Positions 1 through 10,600 of a DNA stretch of 64,000 nt are shown here, one piece after another. The notes under the pieces are model-generated. The model was given only the letters and a program-made list of their open reading frames with translations, did not search any database and was not told the DNA's origin. The DNA is from Symbiodinium natans (taxonomy: Eukaryota; Sar; Dinophyceae; Suessiales; Symbiodiniaceae), in assembly GCA_905221605.1 (NCBI GenBank), contig CAJNDS010002501.1:500001-564000 (forward strand), read 5' to 3'. The position numbers were made by a program, and so were the translations under genes. Positions within the stretch are counted from its first letter, which is position 1, and the number at the start of each line of letters is the position of its first letter.

Positions 1-219
1 TGTGGCATATGTGTGTATATGTATTTTGTCATTATTACGTCGGATCCCAACAAACCTTTAGTTTCAGAGCCCTGGTTATGAAAGAAGCTCTTACAAAGGT
101 CCCAACCAACCAAAAAAGATTTCGTGGGGTCTAAGCCTCCCCTGTGCCCAGCCCAGACCATGCAAAATGCTTGGGAAAGTTTGAGCCTCAAAACTGAAAC
201 CCCCAACCCCAAATACCCT

Positions 220-314
220 AAGGGTCCATGTACCTAAATATGGAATACTTCTTCGCCTTATGAAGTACTTCCTATATAGGCACACTGAGGCGCAAGTATC
301 TAATAACAAGGGAA
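220..314. mobile_element. MITE-like element, family 2, with 11-bp target duplication
   Basis: The 95-bp element begins AAGGGTCCATGTACCTA and holds inward ATACTT...AAGTAT arms. It is flanked by identical CCAAATACCCT at 209-219 and 315-325. An 11-bp duplication suggests a Mutator-like transposase (inference). Confidence 0.75.
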
Positions 315-343
315 CCAAATACCCTGAACCCGAAACCCTAAAC

Positions 344-475
344 CCTACACTACCTTAAAGCCAAAACTACCTTGAGACCTATGAAACCTAAGCCTACACT
401 ACCTTAAAGCCCAAACTACCTTAAACCCGATAAACCCTCAGCCTACACTAGCTTAAAGCCCAAACTACCTTAACC
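344..475. repeat. Three-copy tandem repeat, period about 49 bp
   Basis: Units starting CCTACACTA(C/G)CTTAAAGCC occur at 344, 393 and 442. Confidence 0.75.
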
Positions 476-592
476 CCAAAAAAACTTAGCAGCCCAGTAA
501 CCCTATGATGAGGGCACCATTCTTCCGGTTGGTTCGTTCATAAGGGAACTCATAATCCAAAAAAGGGGTAAAAGGGTACCACTGACCCCAAA

Positions 593-880
593 CCCTAACC
601 CTGAGCCCTGAGCCCTGAGCCCTAAACCCTAAACCCTAAACCCTAAACCCTAAACCCTAAACCCTAAACCTACCACTGGGCTACCAAGAAACCCTACAGC
701 CCGCACCCCCGGTAGAACCCACTCTCTGCCTCGAGCCGGGCGAGCTCAAAATGCAGATCCTGCTCCTGCGGGCAGAGATCAAATGCCCCCAGCCACGTTT
801 AGGGTTTAGGGTTTAGGGTTTAGGGTTTAGGGTTTGGGGTTTAGGGTTTAGGGTTTAGGGTTTAGGAACACCAAAAAAAA
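593..880. repeat. Convergent CCCTAAA and TTTAGGG blocks around a small island
   Basis: C-strand units occupy about 593-672 and G-strand units about 798-866, on either side of the 680-797 island. They are typical of the interstitial arrays throughout the window. Confidence 0.8.
723..765 (-). CDS. Exon-like island EQDLHFELARLEAE
   Basis: A good acceptor (CTCTGCCCGCAG) precedes EQDLHFELARLEAE; a GT follows at 722. It could be a 3' exon of the 1.6-11.6 kb gene, but the phase with the exon at 1612-1650 does not fit directly. Confidence 0.3.
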
Positions 881-965
881 AACAAGAGCCTCTCATGCCG
901 TGGCTTCGAGATTGAGGTGAGGGAAGGACTGGGGTTGAGGGCTGAGAAGCTTAGGTTGAGTCTTA

Positions 966-1145
966 CCTAGGAATAACAAGGGTTTAGGGTTTAGGGTTTG
1001 GGGTTTGGGGTGTGGGGTTTGGGGTTTAGGCTGGCCCAATAGCAACCTCGGAATGAAAGGGGCACCCTTTCTGGTTTAAAGGGGCTGCTTAGGGAACCCA
1101 AGCACTAAAAAAAGGGAATCAAGGCCTACTCCGGGTCCCTTCCTA
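966..1145. mobile_element. MITE-like element, family 3b, carrying a telomere-like insert
   Basis: It starts CCTAGGAATAA and ends GGCCTACTCCGGGTC...CCTAG, like 7236-7331 and 38293-38405. TTTAGGG/TTTGGGG units (about 980-1030) interrupt it. Confidence 0.6.
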
Positions 1146-1478
1146 GTTTAGGGGGGTTAACATCTTGGGGTAGGCTCAGGAGGTTCGGGTCAATTGTGCA
1201 AATTTTTGTTCAACAGCTTCTTCGATCAATATTGCACATTGGCACCTCTATAGCTTCTTGATTAACTGCTTTAGGGGTTTAGGGTTTAGGGTTTAGGGTT
1301 TAAGGTTTAGGGTCCTCCTCTTGAACCCCCCGCCGTAAACAACAAGAAACAAAAACTTTGTGAGCTTAGCTAGTGGGCATGTAGGCATGTAGGCATGCAG
1401 GCCACAATTGCAGCCCAAATCGGCCAGTCGTAGGGGTCATTTGCATGTCTAGGTAGGACTTCTTTAGGGTGCCTACTC

Positions 1479-1576
1479 GGGATGTCCCCCCTTAACCCTA
1501 AACCCTAAACCCTTTACTAACAGTCCTTAATAGGGATTTAGGGTTTAGGGTTTAGGGATTATAGTCGGGGTACTAA
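1479..1576. mobile_element. Family 1 MITE fragment interrupted twice by telomere-like repeat
   Basis: The family order GGGATGTYCCCCCTTA, TACTAACAGTCCTTA, ATAGGGATTATAGT is recognisable. CCCTAAA units split it after CCTTA, and TTTAGGG units split it inside GGGAT|TATAGT. Confidence 0.65.
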
Positions 1577-1611
1577 GCCTCAACGGGATGACTTAAGCTT
1601 CGGGCCCTTAC

Positions 1612-4600
1612 CGTAGTAGAGACCCCAACAGGGGTCATAATGTAGATGAGCTCATAAAGGGGTGTGGATGCAAGGTGCGCAGCACTTAGGGGGTTTAAGG
1701 CTTTGGGGGGTTTAGGGTTTAGGGTTTTTTCACAAGGGTTTAGGGTTTAGGGTTCAGGGTTCAGGGTTCAGGGTTCAGGGTTTAGGGTTTAGGGTTTAGG
1801 GTTTAGGGTTTAGGGTTTAGGGTTTACACAGCGCCTCCTCAGAGGGGAACTGGGGAGGCTCGTCATACTCCGCCTGGAGCTCCTCCGATACAGCAGACTA
1901 CACCCTGCGTGAGCCTCGGCCCCCCATCTACCCTTAGTGGAACGGTTTAGGGGGTTTGGGGCGTTTTAGGGTTTAGGGGTTTAGGGTTTAGGGGTTTAGG
2001 GGTTTAGGGGTTTAGGGGTTTAGGGGTTTAGGGGTTTAGGGGTTTAGGGGTTTAGGGGTTTAGGGGTTTAGGGTTTAAGGTTTAGGGGTTTAGGGGTTTA
2101 GGGTTTAGGGTTTCAGGCTTTAAGGGGTTCAAGGGGGTGCCGGGGGTTGAGGGGGTTCAGGGATTGAGGGGGTTCAGGGGTCTAGGTGGTTTAGGGTGTA
2201 GGGGCTTGTAACCAGGGCCCGGAGTTGTAGGTGTCTAGTGCAGAATGGAGAGCAGTTGGGTGGGCTTAAGCCTTCAGCCTTCAGCAGCCGAAGCCCTATA
2301 AACCCTCAACACGCAAAAACCCGAAGCCAAAGCCTACAGCCTAAAGTATAAAGCCTAAAGCCTAAAGCCCAAAGCCTAAACCCTTTTTTTTGGTACCAGG
2401 GGTTTGAAATCTGCGATGCTGATGTCCTCCCTGTATAAGCCGCCACGTAGGATTTAGTGCCTTCAGTCCAGGAATCAGCAGTCTAAGAATGACTCACCAC
2501 ACCCCAAACCCATACCCCGTATCCTACAAAAGGAAACTATAAGGGAGTCTAAGGGAGGATATTCGCATACCCCTTAATTTCACCCTAAACCCTAAACCCT
2601 AAACCCTAAACCCTAAACCCAAAACCCTAAACCCTAAAGCCCAAGGGGTATGTTGAATACTTCTTCGAATCAAGGAGCATCCCTGTGACCACGAGTGAGT
2701 TGCGCTTCCAGCCCCTGGAAAATATGTACAACATGAGTTTAAGAGTTGAAGGGTTGAAGGGCTTGTGAGGGTTTAAGGGTTTAGGGGTTCAGGGTTGAGA
2801 AGGGTTTAGCTACCTAAACCCTAAACCCTAAACCCTGAACCCTGTACCCTAAACCCTAAACCCTAAATTCTGAACCCTGAACCTTCAGAGTTTGAAGATG
2901 TCAGCGCCCAGCCTACCCGGAAGCCTCAACCCCGAGCCCAGTCCCCACGGTATCCTGAAGCTTCGCCTGTAGCACGCAGAGCTGGCGCCACACCCATTCC
3001 TGCTGGCTGGTTTAGGGTTCAGGGTTCAGGGTTCAGGGTTCAGGGTTCAGGGTTCAGGGTCCAGGGTTCAGGGTTTAGGGTTTAGGGTTGAGGGTTCAGG
3101 GTTCAGGGTTCAGGGTTTAGGGTTTAGGGTTTAGGGTTCAGGGCCCCCTTCGATTAGTCCCATGAAAAACCCCAAACCCTGAACCACAAGTACCACCATG
3201 TGTGTCTAGATGTGGGGGTTTGGGGGGGGGGGGGGGGGGGGGTACCTTTATTGGGGTCCTTATGACAAGGGAATCCTGAATCCTGCTATTTGGGGGTCCA
3301 TTACAGGGGTCCCCTATTTTGGTAAGCCCCCATACCCTAGACCGTGAACCCCTATACCCTAAACCCTGAACAGTGAACCCTAAACCAAGTACAGTAAGCG
3401 GGGGGCCTGGAAAGTATAAAGGCTGGCTTTGGGGTTTGGGGTTTGGGGTTTGGGGTTTAGGGTTTAGGGTTTAGGGTTTAGGGTTTAGGGTTTAGGGTTT
3501 AGGGTTCAGGGTTCAGGGTTCAGCATCTCAAGTCAAAGCACACACTAGTCAAGCAGGTTGTCAAGCGACGGAGACATGCCCGCCTCACAACATTACCCTA
3601 AACCCCAAAAACCCTAACCCTAAGGCGCATGGCCCAGTAGGCCCTTGAACCCCAACGCCCAACGCCCCGTAGGACCTAACCTTGGGATGTTCCCCCTTAT
3701 CTAACAGTCCTTATGGGGATTTTAGTACCCCCTAGTATGATCCCACTTATAGAGGGGGAACATCCCAACCCTGACCTCTAACGCCCAAACCAAAACCCCA
3801 AAGCCTCAAACACCTTGACGCCTTGCACCAAAAGGCCTAAAGCCCTAAAGCACTGATGGCCTTGGATCCCTTAAGGCGCGTACCTTGAACCCCAAAGCCT
3901 AAACCCCAAACCCCAAAACCGAAACCCCAAACCCTAAACCCCAAACCCTAAACCCCAAACCTAAACCCCCAAAACCCTAAACCCTAAACCTCAAAACCCA
4001 AAACCCCAAAACCCTTGACCCTAAACCGCCTTGTCTCGAAGCTCGACTGCCGGGGCCACTGTGCTGCGAGTGTGCTCCGGAATGGGGAAGTCCTAGGGTT
4101 TAGGGTTTAGGGTTTAGGGTTTAGGATTTCAACAGGACTTCGGGATTTCAAGGTTTAGGACCTAGGACTTAGGGGCTTAGGGACTTGGATTGAAGGGGTT
4201 GAGGCTCTTTAGGGATTTTTGCGGGTTCAGGGTTTAGGGCTTGGGGTTTTTCGGTTTGTCGGTTTCGGGTTTCTGGTTTCTGGTTTCCTGCACAACTCTA
4301 CATTGTGGTACCCCCGAAAAAGACCCGTATGGCACCCCCATCATGTAGCTAGGCTCCGTAATAGAAGAGGAACCCCCCAAAAGGACCATAACTAACCCTA
4401 AGGGTTCATATACCTACATAGGGAATACTTGGGCCTTAAAGTACTTCCTACATAAGGACTTTGGGGCGCAAGTATATGAAAAGGTACCATGGACCCTTAG
4501 GGTTAGAGAAGCCCCACATCTAGTCGAGGAGCTGCCGGCATGCAACATAGGGTTTAGGGTTTAGCGTTTAGGGTTTACTGACATCAGACCAAAATCCCCG

Positions 4601-7600
4601 ACACCCCCAAGCAATATAGGGGCCTTAACAATTAGAATAGGGTTTTGAAGGTTAACCTTGTACCTACTAATTAGGGGTAGTTACTACTAAACTGTAGACA
4701 AGTAGACTCCCAGGCAAACCACCACAAAGCCTAACACCCCTACACCCCTAAACTCCTAAACCCTCCTAGACACTCAACCCTATAAACCCTAAGCCCTCAG
4801 CCCTAAACCCTAAACCATAAACCCTAAACCCTAAACCTTACATCCCAGGTGCTGGCGCCACAAAGCCTGGCGTCGCGCGCCAGAGTGCCGTAGAGCTGCC
4901 CTGGAACTTGATGCGGCAAATCAGCCTGTGGTTCGCCATCGGAACCAAGCAGCTTAGGGTTTAGGGTTTAGGGTTTAGGGTTTAGGGCTTAGGGCTTAGG
5001 GCTTAGGGCTTAGGGCTTAGGGCTTAGGGCTTAGGGCTTAGGGTTTAGGGTTTAGGGTTTAGGGTTTAGGGTTTAGTTGACAGGGTCAATAGTACAGAAG
5101 ACCCAAGTATCTCAATTCGGAAACCGCTGTGCCCTAAGCCCTCAGCCTGAACCCCCAAGCCCCAAACCCCAAACCCTAAACCCTCACCATCGACCCGACG
5201 TGGGGAGGCTCCACTGGGTTGCAAGGCGCTCAGAGTGGTGAGTCTCGAAAGGAGGTGGTCTAAGGGCTTCAACCTTATACAACCTAAGGGCCCATACATC
5301 AGAACCCTCAAGAGGAGGTAAGGGACCATAGTAAGGGCCCATGAAACTGCCCTTAGAGTCGGTTTAGGGTTTCGGATTTTGGGCGGTTTAGGGTTTAGGG
5401 TTTAGGGTTTAGGGTTTAGGGGTTAGGGGTTAGGGGTTAGGGGTTTGGGCTGCCTGGGGGGTGGGGGCTAGTGCACTGGGACTGGATATCGACAGGGCTC
5501 GACTTTGGAACTAGACCGTAAGCCTAAAAAAAAATCTCAATCCCATAAACCCTATAAACCCGATAAACCCTATAAACCTGACCTTATAAACCCTATAAAC
5601 CCTTGCAACCCTATAAACCCTAAAAACCCGATAAACCCTATAAACCCCATATACCCCAAAACCTAAACCCTACAGGACTTGAGACGTTAGGTTCCCTCAT
5701 GGGTGTTGAGGCTCTTCATTTGTGGGGACAAGGCTTGACCTTGGGTGCTTCGAACCTTTCAGGTTTAAGGTTTAGGCGTTTGGGGTTGAAGGTTTTGGGG
5801 GTCAGGGCTCGAAAAAAATCCATGGTAATAACTCCGAAAATTCACGCGAAAACTGATGCAAAGAGCTATAAGCTCTTGGAGAGACTGGTTTGGGCCGAAT
5901 CGGGGACTGCATAGTTCTCGATGGCGCGAAATGTGAAACCACAATGCCAATAACCCTAAACCCTAAACCCTAAACCCTAAACCCTAAACCCTAAACCCCA
6001 CTCTCGGCTCGGAAGCTTGCCATCCAACGCGTTCAGGAAGCGCAGCTCGGATCCAAACTCCTCAAATGCTGCGCCGGGCACAAGCCCGCCCTAAGCCTGA
6101 TTTAGGGTTTAGGGTTTAGGGTTTAGGGTTTAGGGTTTAGGGTTTAGGGTTTAGGGCGAAGCCTGACACCCACAACTGTTAGTTGCTGAGTTCATAAACC
6201 CCAAAAGTGTACGCTTTTCAGGTCTATAGGGATTATAGTACACAAAAAGTGTAAAGTGTACTCACTCAGCTACTAAGTAAGCCTAACACCCAAAATAGTT
6301 GTCAAACCAACTACCCCTAAGGGTCCGTGTTCCTATATTATATATATATATATGTATATGTATATGTATGTATGTATACATATATATACACACACACTTG
6401 GGCCCTAAAACTACTATATGGAACCCCTTTAAAGCCCAAGTATAATACTATATAGATGCATGGATCCTTAGGGAATACATGTTGCGGTTTGCACCGGTTA
6501 ACGTGAAGTCACGACCTCGGCAAATTGCATCTGACAGTGCACCCTAAGCCAACATTCTACGCTGAAAACAACATGCATGTGCGCCTAGAACTCGCAAGCC
6601 CAAGTCAGAAACCCTTGTCCGAATATCAAAAGACCACGAGTCCGTCTGCACATTCGCCATGAGGACACGGCCATCCGGTGAGAAGTCGATGCGAGATATG
6701 GTAGGCCCAAGGTACCTAGGTCAGGTGAATCTCCAGCCTAAACCGCAAACCCTAAACCCTAAACCCTGAACCTTAAACCCTAAACCCTAAAACCTAAACC
6801 CTAAACCCTAAGATCATGATATACAAATATATATGTATCCTATTTACATATACACATGCAGAAGCCGGGCTTGCAGAGCCACAAACCCCAAAGCTGCTCG
6901 GTTGGAAGCATGTAGGAGGGTACGTACCTTGCATCTGATTGCGTTACAGGAAATGCAGTTGTAAATATTGTACTGTATAGATGCGCACGTATTGGATACT
7001 ACGATATGCATATCTGTATACAAAAGACAGTCTGTTCTAAGGTCTTCATATACATACATGTATACATCAATAAATGCAAATAATTGTAGCACATCTTACA
7101 TGCATAATAAATATCTGTCAAGGCATAAGCTGCTCCGACCGACACTAGGGTTTAGAGTTTAGTTGAAGCTTAGGGTTCTCGCTGGCCTGGTGCCCTTGCA
7201 CGGGGTGCGCAAAAAAGGAATCCACAAAACATCAACCTAGGAAACAAAGGGTACCGTTTTGGGCGTGAAGGGAATTATAAGGGAACGCCAACCCAAAAAA
7301 AAACATAAGGGCCTACTCCGGGTCCTCGTAGCCCTAAACCCTGCAGGAACCCTAAACCCCAAAGAAAGGAAATAGGGGGCCTACTCTGACGCGCAAGGGC
7401 CTACAAAACATCAACGAGTCCAAGCTTCAACACTCTTGGGGCTAGGTTGTTGCAGCAGAAAAATCAGGCGGCGCAGCGGTTCGAAACCCTAAGCCCTAAA
7501 CCCTATGCCCTACGCCCTAAATCCTAACCCTGAATAAACCCTAAACCCTAAACCTAAACCCCTAAACCCCTAAACCCTAAACCCTAAATCCAAAGCTGAA

Positions 7601-10600
7601 CCCTAAACCCTCGTTGTTGGGCTATCAGGTCGGCGGGTTGGACTTTTCATGGCCTCGGCCAGACCCAGTGACCAACAGCCACAGCCACACGCGATCGTAA
7701 AATTCATGCTGCGATCAAGTTTGTATGCTCCTTCAAGCATTGAATACGGGCATTTGTCAAAATCGTCCAGACCGCGGAACAAGCAGTGATTGATGGAAGC
7801 AAATTAACCTCACTTTGATTGTTATGCTACAGCGACCTGGGCCAGGCTGCTGCATCCCACATTACTCTGTCTGTTTTCAGGTCCGCACTCAAACCACCCA
7901 CCGGCTACAGACCCATCCTTGTAGACCCTAAAGCCGGGTTTAGGGTTTAGGGTGTAGGGTTTAGGGTTTAGGGTTTAGGGTTTAGGGTCCTGAAGCCTCC
8001 CTGACAATGTTTCAAATGGGCCCGTGTGCTTCTAGGTTTGGTCTGAGGTCGAGGGGAAACTGACATGCCCCCAACCCCAAGCCCTAAACCCTAAACCCGA
8101 AACCCGAAACCCTAAACCCTAAACCGTAAACCCTAAACCCTAAACCCTAAACCGGGCCCAAGGACTCAAGGCTAAAGAAGGAAGCCTCTTGTGGTCATCA
8201 AAAACCTGAAGATTGCAGACTGACTGCCCAGCCCTTCGAGCAAAAACGAAACGGTTCAGGGTCGTTTAGGGTTTAGGGTTTAGGGTTTAGGATTTAGGGT
8301 TTAGGGTTTCGGGTTTCGGGTTTCGGGTTTCGGGATAGGACCAGACACCCGAAGCCCTCAAAGCTTCCTATGCTCCCCTTAGAACCTTGATAAGCACGGT
8401 ATCTTTTGGTATTCCCTTGGGGTTTTATACATAAATACGAGATGATTCCTAAGGAGGCTATAGATTCGGGATGATTATAGGGTTCTTAGGGAGGGGGATT
8501 CAAGGGTGGAATGTCACCTAAATATTCCCCAATTCTCCCCAAGGCTCCCGAAGCTTCCCTGAGGTTCCCTAGGCACCCAGCCCGCATGAACTCCCCTCCG
8601 TTAAGAACCCTAAGCCCAAAGCCCAAAGCCCAAAGCCCTAAGCCCTAAGCCCTAAGCCCTAAGCCCTAAGCCCTAAGCCCTAAGCCCTAAGCCCTAAGCC
8701 CTAAGCCCTAAGCCCTAAGCCCTAAACCCTAAACCCTAAACCCTAAACCCAAACAAAAAGGATGGTTCAAACCTGCTATTGCCGGGCTTCTGGTCCCGTT
8801 CGCCCCGCGTCACGGCCACTGCCGCGCGGTGGGCTACGACGCCGTCCTAGGGTCTAGGGTTTAGGGGTTTAGGGTTCAGGGATTCAGGGTTTAGGGGATA
8901 AGGGGATTAGGGGATTAGGGGATTAGGGGTTTAGGGGTTTAGGGGTTTAGGGGTTTAGGGGTTTAGGGGTTTAGGGGTTTAGGGGTTTAGGGGTTTAGGG
9001 GTTTAGGGGTTTAGGGGTTTAGGGGTTTAGGGGTTTAGGGGTTTAGGGGTTTAGGGTAGGGGTTTAGGGGTTCAGGGTTTAGGGGTTTAGGGGTTTAGAG
9101 GGTTTAGGGGTTTAGGGGTTTTAGGGGTTTAGGGGTTAGGGGTGTAGGGGTTTAGGGTTTTAGGTTTAGGGGTTTATGGGTTTAGGGGTTTAGGGGTTTA
9201 GGGGTTTAGGGGTTTAGGGGTTTAGGGGTTTAGGGGTTTAGGGGTTTAGGGGTTTAGGGGTTTAGGGGTTTAGGGGTTTAGGGGTTTAGGGGTTTAGGGG
9301 TTTAGGGTTTCGGGGTTTCGGGGTTTCGGGGTTTAGGGGTTTAGGGGTTTAGGGGTTTAGGGGCTTAGGGGTGAAGGTTTAGGGGTTTAGGTGTTACAAG
9401 GCTTAGGAAACCATGAAAAGCGTGACAAATGAACATCAATATGTTGACCAATCCACACAAGCAACCGTGAAAAAACGTGAAAAAACAATGATAAAAGCAA
9501 AAAAACAAGTTCGTGCAGCAGCACAGTGTCAGAAAAGGAGCCAAGAGCGAGCGGAAGACAAAGGGGGAGAGAGGCCGGGAGAGAGAGAGAGAGGGGCGAG
9601 GGGAGGGGAGCGAGGGGAGGAGGGAGGGGAGGGGGCTCGGACGTCCGGAAACAAAACCTTCAAAACCTCGAACAGGCCACGATTCTGCTTGCAAGGCCTG
9701 TCCGTAGTTAAGGTTGGGCTTAGGGCTTCGGGTTTAGAGTTTCGGGAGGGACCCTGAACTTCTGAACCCTAAACCCTAAACCCGATGGTTAAGGCTTCAA
9801 GGGGATGTAGGGTTCAGGGCTGAGGGTGTTTTCGGGGTTTATGGCAAGGTGAGCCGGAGCCTCATGCAGGAAAGCGCGCGCGGAGGGCTTTGTGTGAAGG
9901 TGGCCCCATACGAACCCTAAACTCCCCCCCACTCCCCTCACCGCGGGCGAGGGGGGCGCTTTGGAGCTCGAAACCTCTTGAAGATTCGAGGCCAAGCGCT
10001 GCAACTCTGATGTAGCTGACGTCTTCACCTTCTCCCAAACTGACAGCAAGGCCTTGTGAGCACGGTTGACTGCCCTGTCACGATCGAACCACTTTGCTTT
10101 CTTTGATGGTTTCTCTGGCTGCTCATCGTCATTGCCCTCTTGTTTGGCGTCAACAGGCTCCTGAGGGACGGGTTCTTCCTCGTCGGACTCACCCACAATG
10201 AACGCCCAATCTTTGAGACATGCGTTTTGGGGCTTCGTTGCCTACAGTTGTTGGGGTTAAGCTTGCCAGGAAAGCAGGGCCCTAAGCCCTAAACCCTGAG
10301 CCCTAAACCCTAGACACCAAACCCCAAAACCCAAACCCTAAACCTGAAACCCTAAACCCTAAACTCTAAACCCCAAACCCCTAAACGCCCTAACCCCTAA
10401 ACCCTAAACGCCCTAAACCTAGGTAAACCCTGAGCTGCGGTGTCCTGTGTCATGTTGAAGAGGTCTGCGCTGTCGGCCTCTTCAGGAAACTCTGTTTGCA
10501 GCCCACGCCGTGCTTTTGGGGTTGCGGTTTCGGGTTTAGGGTTTCGGGTTTAGGGTTTAGGGTTTATTTAGGGTCTAGGGTTTAGGGTTGAGGGTTTAGG

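Noticed and set aside
344-475. CRISPR-like array
   Set aside because: Three diverged ~49-bp tandem units without distinct spacers in a eukaryotic repeat context.
2889-3009. Plus-strand exon FEDVSAQPTRKPQPRAQSPR across the 2917-2999 island
   Set aside because: Open, but the opposite strand has better codon bias, splice sites and phase agreement with its neighbours.
5185-5240. Plus-strand exon TIDPTWGGSTGLQGAQS with GTGAGT donor
   Set aside because: No AG acceptor is available before the frame's upstream stop; the minus-strand exon 5188-5259 fits better.
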